This document shows positions 1-11,109 of a DNA stretch of 64,000 nt, piece after piece. The stretch is from Thunnus maccoyii. Its lineage: Eukaryota > Chordata > Actinopteri > Scombriformes > Scombridae. The number at the start of each line of letters is the position of its first letter. Within the stretch, counting starts at the first letter, position 1. Below the pieces are notes generated by a model. That model was given only the letters and a program-made list of their open reading frames with translations, did no database searches and was not told the origin of the DNA. The position numbers were made by a program, and so were the translations under genes. The stretch lies in NCBI RefSeq assembly GCF_910596095.1, contig NC_056543.1, positions 19,330,042-19,394,041 of the forward strand, written 5' to 3'.

Positions 1-3000
1 TTTCCATGTTTCGTGAAGTATATTGCATATTTTTGTATTAAATGTGTTATATCTATAAAGTTGTATTATTATGTTATTATTAGTGTCAGTAATGACATCT
101 CTAAAGAGGCTCCATCTTGTAATGTGGTTAAGAAGTAAACCGCTTTATTCATGCGGTGAATCACCTTCAGATCATGCTGCAGCAGCTTCAGGCTGTTTGT
201 GTGCGCACGTTTGAGTGGCTTTGAGGTTTGTTTACCCTGTTATGTGTATTGAGGTGTATAAAACACCCCGTGGGTTTCTGACAGTTTAAAAGCCCACATG
301 CTGGCATGTTCATGTCATGGTAATGACAACACACGGACTCAGCCAGCATCTCCTGTGGTTGCGGAGCTGATGGGATCTTGGTGAAGGCTGTTATCACTCT
401 GGGACCGACCCGCCTGGAGTGATGGTGACATTAATTGTGTGGGTTTAATCGGACGTGTGTGTATGTTTTCTTTTGAAATATTCCGTGTGTAGACTGTGAA
501 CGGTACCATGATGACATCTGAACAGGCGGCAGAGGACCACGAACGAACAGGACGCCGAATACACAATGTAGTTTTGATTAGACTACATGGATTGTGTGTG
601 AATTAACTGAAAAAGTGACGCTCCTAACAAGTTAACAGCATGACCTAAATGCTGACTGACATGACCCTTTAATCGAATCCTTCATCTTTTTTATAGCTGC
701 TTTTTTGTGCGTGCATGCTTTGATATTTTACATCTAACACTTGTGTTTTATGAGCCGTTAGCTGAAATAAAATAAAAATGTAACATTATAACCTCAAGTG
801 GATATTTAATGCTCAGACAGAAAGCTTGTGTCTGTAAAAGATGAAATGTTTGACTACCCAAAATTTCTAATTTTGATTGATTCCCAATTGTGGAAATCAC
901 TCCAGCAGGCCAGAAATAACAACATCTGATTGTGACCGGCGTCTCCCATCGGCAGCAGCTGGTCCGTGCTGTATGACAGACGCCCATTTTTAGCCAATTA
1001 ACTGCCTGTACAGTCATCTGAAAGTGTCAGGTATGAGGGACAGTAGGACTGTTTTCCATCTGCAGTCTCCAATCTGAATGACGCACATTATCAAAAGTGT
1101 GTTTACGTACCACGGACTCACTGTGGTCACCTCTATTCAGTCTTGTGCAACCAGAAGCAGGCTGCTGAAAAATAACCAGCAGAATATCTGAGCTCTTGTG
1201 TGTCACGCTGGTTGGTTATATGTATATGTATGTATGTGTGTGTGTGTGTTAATTTCAGATATAGATAATGATACCACGACGCTGATACCATGTCCACACT
1301 AACCAACTAAATTTGAGGAAGAAGAATAAACAATGACAAAAACAACAATGGCGGGCGGCTTCATGAGATCGTTGTTCCCTTTATCGTCTACTTTGATAGC
1401 TTGTTTAGAGTTCAATGTAGCTAACTGCCACCTTTCTCTCGCTGATGCTGTAATCTGCTCTTAATAAACAAAATGTCAGGAAGCTGCCACAGAAATAGTA
1501 TACAGTTTCTTCTTCGCCGGTTTTCTGTGGCTGACTTGCTCGCCCGTTCTCCGTGCGCGCCCAGTGGGAAGAGAATCGCCTGTTTTGGTGTTTTAATTTG
1601 GACGGAGGAATTTGCAGAAATGAGCTGAAACATGTCGGTTTTTCTCGAAAAAGGTGTTTTAGAATTTAGTCGGTTTAATGTAGACATAGTCTGAGTATCT
1701 GTCAGTATCGATACAATACTACATTCTACTTTTTCTCTTTAAAGTCCAGAATTTGAACATTTTTACACTTTGGGATCATCACATTTTTCTACAAACAAAA
1801 ACTTTTGCTTTCAATAGTCTCTATTGCCAAGTTTGCTTCCTCTGCGTTATGCTCTTTCAAGTTTCAAGTGTGTGCTATTAAAACGTCCAACTGTGATTCT
1901 ACCACTTGACACATGTTTACTTGATGTGTAAAGGTACAAATTTGGTATGATTGTTTTTTTTCTTTAATTACATTTTTCCAACAATTAACAGTATTTCTAG
2001 ATATCAAAAGGTGTGAGTGTTTCAAATTGTAATAGAGTGAGCTGCTGGAGGAGAAATGATGTTTTCCTTTTCTATAGGAAACAGTAGTATGATACTGCAT
2101 CGGCAATCTGTTCACAGTTCGGTGGTTTACTTTAAATTTCAAACTTAATTGACAGATAAACATAAAATGTAGGCAGCCACTTTGACTAAAATATCCATTG
2201 GTTGTCTGCACAGTGGCAGCAGAACATCAGGTGACAGGTAAAATGATGAGTGGGAGATTATTCCTGGAGACTTCACCATCTGCCATCACTGGACTCTCTG
2301 CGATTTGACAACAGATAGTGTAAGGGAGACCGCTGTTTCAGCCTAACCCCCTCCCCTCCACCAGGAAAGGCTTTATGGAGATAGTAAGTGTTGAGTGTGT
2401 GTGTGTGTTTTGGCACTACCACCTAAGAATGGCTTTAGGCCTGATAAACAAGAAAACTCTGCATAATTTCCGCCAGTAGCGCAGGGCGGCTCTACACCTC
2501 GCAGGCTATACTTACTTCTAGCACACTGCTCCACACCTAATTTTAATTATACTGCGTCGGTTAAGCGCTCTCATAGATGACAGATGAGACATAGCAGTTA
2601 TATGCTTTAACTAAATTAGCTATGGAAATCCATACTATATCATGTTTATTTCAATTCACAGTCAAAATGGATTTAGTGAAGAACAAACAGATTGTGAATG
2701 TAAATGAGGTATAATTTATTTAGAAGCGAGCATCCTCTTAACCCTCACCCTAACCCTGGGTTTGCCAGTATACATGGACACATTTCAACAAATAAAGTGA
2801 TCAAATGGTAAGATGTTTATATGATTATCATTGATATTTTAACTTTGTTTCACTGTGTATTATGGGTAGAGTTACAAGGACCCCTTGTGTTAGACCCCTG
2901 CAATGACACCAGTTAGTTTGTCTCTCAAGTGTAGTAGAGTTAGAGCTTTTACAAAATGCAGTAAATTTCAGTAACTTCACTAAGAGGTCATAATGAAACA

Positions 3001-3628
3001 GGTAAATAATGTAATAATAATACATTTTGCAAACAGCTGCTATTCATGCATCATCTGTGTCATAATTCAGTCCGTATTCAACAAAAAACACACTGACTTT
3101 CTCGACTGAAATGAATGAACATCCATTGGAAAAGGATTAATAGAACTATTTCTGTATTGATTTTTAAATTCTTTTTTAAAAGCACCTTATAGTCTTGCAC
3201 CAGCCGACATGCTTGCAATGAATGAACCAGTACGGCAGTTGGGATTGCTGATATTTTTAATTAAACTTAAGAACACACCTCTTTACAGTCTGGCTGTTTA
3301 TTAGAATGCTTTATGGACATTATTTGTTTTATTTTAATCACTTATTTTATTGTATTTGTGTTTTTAAATATTTCCCCTCATATTGGTTTCATTTGTCTTT
3401 TTTTTTAATTGATTTTATCAAGTTTTTATTTGATTTGATTTTATAATTATTATTTATTTATTTTTCAAATCTACTTTATTGTTTTTTTTATTTCTCGTGT
3501 GCATTGTTCTCAAATTGTTTGAGAACTGCACAAATGTGACTCTGGCTCAGAGTCTGAAAATTTAACAGACTGACTAAATTGAATCGAAAAACATCTGAAT
3601 TACATACAGCTACAACTGAGGGACTTAC
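1..3628 (-). other. dnajc3 intron 9 (partial), no exon found
   Basis: This is the sequence 3' of the last visible dnajc3 exon. I looked on the minus strand for the J-domain exon (a YYKILGV-like block and an HPD codon triplet) and found none. It holds only AT-rich sequence, a short TATG/TG run near 1216-1250 and a short TG run near 2397. It is most simply a long intron running off the window. Confidence 0.6.
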
Positions 3629-4429
3629 CTTCCTCGTACTGTTCCTCTTGGACGTAGGCCTCGGCTCTGTCCTTCAGCGCATTGACATTCTGCGGGTCCG
3701 ACTCCAGGACTTCACTACACACTGAGATAGCTCTGCTAGCCTGCTGGCTCTGCTCATAACACAGTGCAAACATGATGGTCAGATGTATTATTCAACACAG
3801 ACACAGAGTGAGTTAATGCATCTTAAGGCAGCAGTAAGGGGTCTTACCTGCGCCAGCGCGTGGCAGATGCGCTCTTTGGCAAGCAGAGAGAAATGCGGCA
3901 CGTTGGGCTCAGTCTTCATCACCGCCTCGTATTTGCTCACCGCGTCTTCATACCTAAAAGAGCAGGAAGCAGGTACGTGTTTCAACACTGTGATGCTGGC
4001 AATACAGTGGAATGCAACATGGATCTACGCACTTACAAACATCACATCACTCTGTTATTCTCTATTTACTCTTATGAATATGTTATCTTATGTTCGCAAA
4101 TATGATGTGACAAGTGTTCACATTCAGATGGGATTTGCATGCCTGTTTGTAAGAGCAGAAAGTCGAAGAGCTCGAGGGTGAGGAAGCACTCATTCGACAG
4201 CTGATGCAATCCCTGGTGTTAAAAGGGGATATTATTTTATATTTATAAGGATATGCAACTGCCTGAACACACACACACACATTGACCTAGGTCACTTTTG
4301 GGGACATTAAGGGAGACCTGACCCTAACCTTAACCACAAATCAGCATTTTACTAATTGGGGGCATGGTTTTTGTCTCCAATTAACTAGTCTTAAGTCTGA
4401 AATTTGTCCCCAAAAGTAGCCTATGACAG

Positions 4430-4489
<60 letters not shown>

Positions 4490-7400
4490 CTGCTCTTGGA
4501 TGAGTTCCTCTGCAGACTGGATCTGTTTGTTGAGCTTCTTGACCTGCTTGTAATGGCTGTAGCACTGCTTATGATCAGGATCCAGCTTTAGGCACTCACG
4601 CACCTCACTGCGGATCAGAGGAGAGGAGGTAAGGAGGTTAGGGTGGTTTAAAACAGTGAGGCCAGGTTTCTGGTGATATTACCTGATGAATTGTCAACTT
4701 ACAAGGAGCGGACAAAATCATGAGGACATCTTATCGTACACATAACAGTCCTACAGTAAATACACCTTTGGTGAAGCTCATACAATGTTGATTCCAATGC
4801 TGAGATCATTTTTGAGGCCAGGAGTCAGGAGTTGCACAAATAGAGGGTTGACTTGTACTCATTGTTCCTCTTTACAAATGTAGTTTTCTTGCGTTTTGTC
4901 CTCATTTCATTCAGTATTTTTACAGTATTTGTGATTGCTTTTGTTGTCATAATTACAAAGGCAGCTTTAACTTTTCAATGCAGACAACTGGCAGATGTGC
5001 AAAGTAGCAAGATAGTCACTATTTTAATCACTGGTGCATCTATTTCAAAATAGCTTGGTTATCAACACAAAAATGGGAATCAAGTTGAATCAAAAAAGTC
5101 TCAACAAAAAACAAACATTTACTGCAGGACTACTGAGTTGTATTATAAGATGTTCTTGTTATTTTGTCCACCTTCTTGTCACAAAAAGACAAATGCAACA
5201 AATATGCATTTATAAATGACATTACACTGATATAAAGTAGAGATTCAAACAATTGCACAAAAAAAAAATTACAGACTGGTAATGTCAATGTGATGTGATG
5301 TGATGCTACTTGTCACAATGTCTGATATCAGTGTGTGAGCTTCGTCAAAGAGAGCAGTCTGAGAGTGGGTCTTACTTGAGGGACATCTCATGGTCTCCAA
5401 GGTTATAGTATATAGTGCTGAGTTTGAAGAAAGCCTGGGTATTGTCGTTCTTTAACTTGGAGGCAGCTTTAAGGTCGCTGATGGCCTTCCCCATCTCTCC
5501 CATCTGAATAAAACACTCAGCTCGCATCTCACGAGAGGTCACATCCCAAACGCAAGTCTGGAACAGACAGACAATAACACTTAGAAACTGCAGCTAGTAG
5601 ATATATAACTGCTCTGTAAACCTGCAGTGATGAGAACATTAAAAAAAAACTGGTCATGCTTGCAAGAAAATTAGACAATGCTGAAAATGCTGTCTTGCCT
5701 CAATGACAGTGTCGAGCTGGGTGGCAGCTGTCAGGTAATCCTTGCTGTTGTAGCTGCTGCGTGCCTGAGCCACCAACCGCTGAATTTCATCTGACTTTGT
5801 GAGCTGACTCTGGGCTTCCCTCTCTTCTTTGTCGCTGGGGTTGGATTTGAGCTGGAACATCGCAAGGTAAGACATGACATCTAATGCTTACAGTCACGGT
5901 TTAAGCAGTCAAAACTGGGAAAAAGCTTGAGTGACCAAAAAAAAAGACTGAAGTGTGGAGAAGAATGTGGAGTAAGAGATGCAGATGGTTACCAGAAACC
6001 GAGTGTGTGTAAGAAAAAATGATTCTGTCCTTCACTGATGTACTCCAATACAGACCCCCTACATTTCTGAAGTGAGTCTTGCGCCAACTAACTTTGCCTC
6101 TTGAAAGCACTGCCTATCACAGCAGTGCTTACCTAAACCCATTACACTATAATTACTTTCATCATAGAGGTCATCATATTCACAAGACCAATCTCGGCTA
6201 ATGACGCATCCTTTACAAATAGACCTGGCTACCCTTTAAGTGTTCCCTGCTAGCTCAGCTTAGGGACGAGGGTAATGCATAAATGTGATGAATTACGCAA
6301 GTCCAATGATCTGGACTGCTGAAGCAGCAGGACAGCCTGAACCTCTGGCCGGATCCCTTGACATTATGCTAGCAAAGTGTAGTCCACGCAAAACTGCACA
6401 AGCCCAGATGCCTATTGGCCTCTGCTGGGAATGTGGGCTCTTGCCTTCTTGAAATTGAAATATGAAATCTAAGCCTGTAGCATACTGTGATTATTTCATT
6501 CAAGCCACCTGAGGTTTCACATTACAGCCTGATAGAACAGGTGAGACTAACCGCTGAGCTTCAACCTACACACATAATCAAGTTCAAACACTTACTGGTT
6601 TTCAATTAAAGGAAACTAAAAGTCAAGGTAGTAATGATCAAAATAGGCCTATGCACAATGTGACACTATCTGCCATTCCTTTAAGCACACAGGAGGAACA
6701 ACCAAATGATCCCCCGCACACACACACATGATAACCTCACCTGAGAATACAGAATGGAAACTAAAACTAGATACAGCAAGGGCATAAACATCCCCTGGCG
6801 GAGTTGTGAAACCTTAGTGTAAAATGGTAGTTCTAATGGAAAGTGCATTAGCGAGATTCAGTCTTAATCCTAAACGAGTACCCGAAAATGATCCCCGAAG
6901 GCCTGAATGAGAATTCAGTCACTGCCAATTCAATTATTATCTACGTGTCGTCAGATGGCTTAAGGATGCAGGGTTTTCTAAGGTTATCCAAGGTTTTTGG
7001 TGGCATGCTTAAGTTATACCTTAGTTAATGCTTTGTTTCAAAGAGCTCTGTGCTAAGTATATTCACCCCATCAATGAAAAAAAACATCACATGCTGTCAA
7101 CCTTTTAGTAAAACAAAGTGTAGTAAAGTAAATGAAGTGTACACATGCATAAAAAAAACACAAATACTCCTCTTAAAAGGCTCATTCTAAACAAAAAAGC
7201 TGTTAATAAATTAAAACATGACTGTCATTAGTTTAAAATCATATTGACAAAAAAACTTAAAGCTTAGTTCTAATGATTCAGTTTAGTGTCACTACAACAG
7301 CAGACTAAAGAACAACACTGACACCTCCTGGTGAACTCCTACTTTCCTGACAAAGAGGTCAGTTCCTTCTTTTCTTGGTTTTGTTGTAGTGGAGTTAGAA

Positions 7401-8941
7401 CTGCATGTGTCACACTTACCACTTTCTTAAAGTCACTTTCCGCTTCATCCAGTCTCCCCTGCTTCAGAAGGAGATTTCCTCTCTGAAGCCGTGCCTGTTG
7501 AGAGATGGAACAAGTTTTGTACAAAGACTGCAAATATAAACTTATCAACACAGCTGAAATAACTGACTACTTTCCCAGAGCATTTGTGCCCGAAAGTGAC
7601 ATAAACTATAAAAAGGGCGCACGTACACACACACATAGACAGAAAGACAGATAGATAGAAGCTTTTCCACATTTTTCTCTCAAACAAATCAGTCAGACCT
7701 ACAATGTTTTGAGCTGCAACTGACGATTACTTTCATTATTGATTAATCTGTTAATTATTTTCTCGATTAATCAATTGGTTAGGTGTATAAAACATCTGAA
7801 AATGGTAAAAAAAAAAAAAAGAAAAAAAAAAAGTCGATCACTATTTCCTCAAGCACAAGATGATCCTCAAATGTCTTCTTTTGTCCCAACAACAGTCTAC
7901 AACCCAAAGATACTTTAATAGAAGACTAAAAAAATCTGAAAATATTCAAATTTGCAAAGCTGCAATCAGAGAATCTGGACATTTATTTCTTAAAGAATGA
8001 CTCCAAACAATGAATCAATTATCAAAATAGTTGGCGATTAATTTAATAGCTGGCAACAAATCGATTCATCAACTGATAGTTGCAGCTCTAAGTTATACTT
8101 TTGGTAAGGTCACAGGAAGCATAAAACTGTGTGCAATGGTGTTTTCAAATCAAAGAAACTCACAGATGTGAAGTCTGGTTTGAGCTCAATGACTCTGCTC
8201 AAATCTGGAAGTGCAGATTTTGACTTCCCCATAGCCAGAAACACGGTAGCTCTCCTGTAGAAGGCCATGTAGTTCTTGGGATCTCCGTCTGACAAAAGAA
8301 ACATTTGAAAACATAACCACACATGTTGAGAGTTATTCACATAAATACATGACGGTAGGTAACCTCTTCTGTCACTTACCCACAGCTGCATGGAAATGAG
8401 AGAGTGCATCGGCTAGCTGGCCAGCAGCAAGCAGTTTCTTCCCCATCTCCATATGATTGTCCACACTGCCCTCTCTGCCACATTTCACTCCTGAGAAACA
8501 TTCACAACACTGACACTTTTGCCACGACACTGACACCAGTTTCACATGCTACAGCTAACAGCACTAGCTAGCTTTTTAATGTGTTCTCGTCATTGACAGG
8601 TAAAAAATGACTTAGCGTCACCGTCAATTTGGTCACTAACAAATACATCACACTCAAAAACTATTAACCGATAAGCTAACAGAGTGATTTGCCTTGCTAA
8701 ACTGAGGCTAGCTGACGTTAGCTAACACAATGTTATCGATTTAGCTCGAGTTACCGTTACTGTTTAAACGAACCAGCGTCGAAGCTGTAGCTAACTATAA
8801 CGGTAACGCTAGGTAGTAGCTAGCATTAGCTTGCCTAGTTAGTATAGTCAGTTTCTTACCTTCATATCTCATGTCAATCAAAACAAGAACATATGGCATG
8901 TAGGTCAATATTTTGTGAGCTACATGTTCGATGGAAACCAT
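3629..8941 (-). CDS. dnajc3: DnaJ homolog subfamily C member 3 (p58IPK), 5' nine exons, partial at left edge
   Basis: ER-lumenal TPR/J-domain co-chaperone; the family binds misfolded clients, hands them to BiP and restrains PERK/PKR-type eIF2alpha kinases. Exons on the minus strand, in transcript order: 8860-8941, 8380-8490, 8164-8288, 7420-7494, 5699-5851, 5376-5557, 4488-4607, 3848-3953, 3629-3749. Phases agree throughout (1,075 nt, about 358 codons). The start at 8941 gives a hydrophobic N-terminus (MVSIEHVAHKILTYMPYVLV), a likely signal peptide. TPR repeats follow, with strongly conserved stretches such as YRRATVFLAMGKSKSALPDL, KLKNDN, VRECLKLDPDHK and KTEPN. The last exon seen ends in phase 1 after EEQYEE; the human protein continues there with the rest of the TPRs and the J domain (HPD). 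Those exons are not in 1-3628, so they should lie to the left. The exon 5 donor is GC instead of GT, and the exon 7 donor opens a GT microsatellite. Fish may carry a and b copies; which this is was not resolved. Confidence 0.96.
4431..4487. repeat. (CA)28 microsatellite touching a splice donor
   Basis: An uninterrupted CA run of about 57 bp. On the minus (coding) strand it is (GT)n and begins exactly at the first base of dnajc3 intron 7, so the repeat supplies the GT donor. Confidence 0.97.
5852..7419 (-). other. dnajc3 intron 4
   Basis: An intron of about 1.6 kb between the exon ending DFKKV and the exon starting LKSNPS. I saw no conserved coding segment or recognisable transposon in it. 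Confidence 0.6.
7711..8088. mobile_element. MITE-like element with 11-bp perfect terminal inverted repeats, in dnajc3 intron 3
   Basis: The element opens with gagctgcaact (7711-7721) and closes with its exact reverse complement (8078-8088). Inside each end is further AT-rich inverted sequence built from CGATTAAT-type words. The interior has no ORF. This is the appearance of a non-autonomous DNA transposon family that I know to be widespread in teleosts. I could not identify a clear target-site duplication, so the superfamily is left open. A shorter related fragment occurs near 24160. Confidence 0.65.
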
Positions 8942-9180
8942 GGTTAGATTTGGATCAGACAGCCCCTCACTCGTTGCGACTTACAAAACTAACCGATGCG
9001 GTTTTTCAACTAATGTTTCGCTTAATTGTCAGCGGTCCCCTGTGTTGACAGCTACTCAGCATTGCCTCTCTTCTCCCAGACTCACAGCGGGGCAGCAAAC
9101 TCTACCGACCGGGCGTGGGTGACGCTGATTGGCTGCATTGTTTGGAAAACCCCGCCCACCTCTGCTGGCTCAACGGAGAG
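8942..9180 (-). promoter_or_regulatory. dnajc3 promoter / 5' UTR region
   Basis: This is the region directly upstream of the dnajc3 start codon, read on the minus strand. It holds an exact ERSE (9114-9132) and a GC box, ccccgcccacc on the plus strand (9150-9160). I saw no TATA box, which fits a GC/CCAAT-type promoter. The transcription start is not determinable from sequence alone. Confidence 0.6.
9114..9132 (-). promoter_or_regulatory. ER-stress response element (ERSE)
   Basis: Read on the minus strand, this 19-mer is CCAAT, nine bases, then CCACG. That is the exact ERSE consensus bound by NF-Y with ATF6 or XBP1. It lies about 173 bp upstream of the dnajc3 ATG and in the same orientation as the gene. 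Induction of DNAJC3 by the unfolded-protein response is established in mammals; its use in this fish is inference. Confidence 0.85.
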
Positions 9181-9205
9181 GAGCCACGGCAGCACAAGCA
9201 GGTTA

Positions 9206-9207
<2 letters not shown>

Positions 9208-9258
<51 letters not shown>
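9208..9258. repeat. (TG)n microsatellite
   Basis: About 51 bp of uninterrupted TG, some 75 bp beyond the ERSE on the distal side of the dnajc3 promoter. Confidence 0.97.
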
Positions 9259-9259
<1 letters not shown>

Positions 9260-9261
9260 AC

Positions 9262-9620
9262 AGTGGTGGAAAGTAACCTAGTACATTCACTTAAGTACTG
9301 TGCTTAACTACAATTTATGAGGTACTTGTATTTTACTGGAGTATTTCCATTTGAGGCTACTTTATACTTCCACTCCACTATATATTCAGGGGGAAATATT
9401 GTACTTTCTACTCCACTACATTTATTTAACAGCTTTAGTTACTTTTCAGATGAAGATTTGACACAATATAACAAACTTTTAAATCAATAGAACGCATTGT
9501 TAAAGATGAAACCAGTACAATATTTCCCTCTAAAATGTAGTGAAGCTGAAGTATAGATCAACACGAATACTTAGTAAAGTGCAAGTACTTCAGTGTTGTT
9601 TATAAGTATGGTGCTTGAAT
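9262..9620. repeat. Dispersed teleost repeat in the dnajc3-claudin intergenic region
   Basis: A stretch with the wording typical of a very common percomorph interspersed repeat: gtggaaagtaacctagtac near the start, then ggtacttgtattttactgga, then a run around 'tactccactacatttattt'. It has no coding capacity. The rest of 8942-11109 shows AT-rich sequence and no exon; in particular nothing resembling dzip1, which sits here in human. Confidence 0.6.
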
Positions 9621-11109
9621 AAATGTACTTTGTTACTGCCATTTAGTAAGAAATGTTGATGATGGTCTAAGTGAAAATGTATGTCTGCTTCATAAGTTAG
9701 CTAGTTTTAACTTTATGAAATGCATCCAATTTGAATGTTTTATTAGTTTATCACATGTTTTGCATGCAGAACTGTAACATGCAAAGTAACTGTAACTTCA
9801 GCCATAAGGTTGAGTATAAAGAAACATGAACTAAAGTAGCCTCTAAAGTGTCAGATTTTCTTGTGACAAATTAAATTTATTGAAATTTGTTGAACATTTT
9901 CAGGTCCAAGATACAGATTCTCCACACACTTCACAATTAAAAAAAAAAACATACAACAATATACTCATTTAAAATACCAATAATTGCACAAATCAACTTT
10001 ATAATTATATAAAATATCCTTAGTTGACCAGAATTTATCCAGTCTATTTTTAAAAGAGTTTACTGAAGGAGCCACACTACATCCTCTGGAAGCTCCTTCC
10101 ATGCATTTTCAGCACAAAGTGTGAAGACGTTTTTTCTCTTTTTAGAGAGACAGAGGAAGCTGCAGTATGAAGTCTAATAGAATAACTGTTGTAAGACTTA
10201 GTACACAATCATAGGGAAGCATTACAGTTACAATGAAACAAGCAAACATCTTTACATTTACTCCTATCATAACTGTGGCGGGAAAAATATGTGTTTTTTT
10301 TGCTGTGATTCATCCATCTCTTTCAAAAACATCACACAGCATCAGGCAGCATTTGATTAAAAGTTTGCAATCTTATATTACCATTTAAGCACATGTGGAA
10401 ATGAGGAACTTACACACTGAGTCAACATAGTTACTTCTGTGGTCATGTACAGATTGTTAGAGCTACTGTTGTTCAGGTCAGAGCAAGAGGACAGGACATA
10501 AAACTATGTTCAGGCACCATCACAGCATTGAAAACATATTCACTGTTACAACAACAAAAACATCTAAATAAATGAACACATTTGTTTTCCTTCTTTATAA
10601 TTTTTTGCATGATTCCATTTTATCATGCTTGTTATCTTTAGTAGTAATGATGTCTTTTGATGTCCCTCAGTAAAGCGAGGGTTAACTGTGGGAGGTTCAC
10701 TTACTATGCCTTATTGCAAATGATGTGTCTTAGTGACAATCAGTGTACCTAAAAAGGGAAACTTGCACACACACATAGGAGAAAAGAGGCCTTTTTTAAT
10801 GGAAGACATTCTGACATGTCACAGTAGAAAAAGCACAGGTGCACCTAATAAAATTAATGACGGCTGAATTTCATTTAGCTGCTTCGGTTCCAGGGTTCCT
10901 GGTATTGTGCATGCTGGCTCACGTCACACTCTTACGGCTTACTGGCACACTTGAATAGTTCAGAGCCATTGTTAATGTTATTAGTAACACCTGTGCTTTT
11001 CCTGCAAGTCAAAATGACCACTGTGAAAAGGGCGTATTCTTAATGCAACGGTTAAAGCTAGAGTATGAACTTGCAATATAAAATAACTCCACTAAAATCA
11101 CACTTGAGG

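Noticed and set aside
2738-2760. Telomere-like words (taaccctcaccctaaccctggg)
   Set aside because: Only two or three imperfect CCCTAA units; too short for an interstitial telomere array.
1-3628. Possible J-domain exons of dnajc3
   Set aside because: No minus-strand HPD-encoding or YYKILGV-like segment with splice sites was found; the exons are inferred to lie outside the window.
4083-4603. Poly-Cys-Val open frames over the CA repeat
   Set aside because: Translation of a dinucleotide repeat; the true dnajc3 exon 7 stops at 4488.
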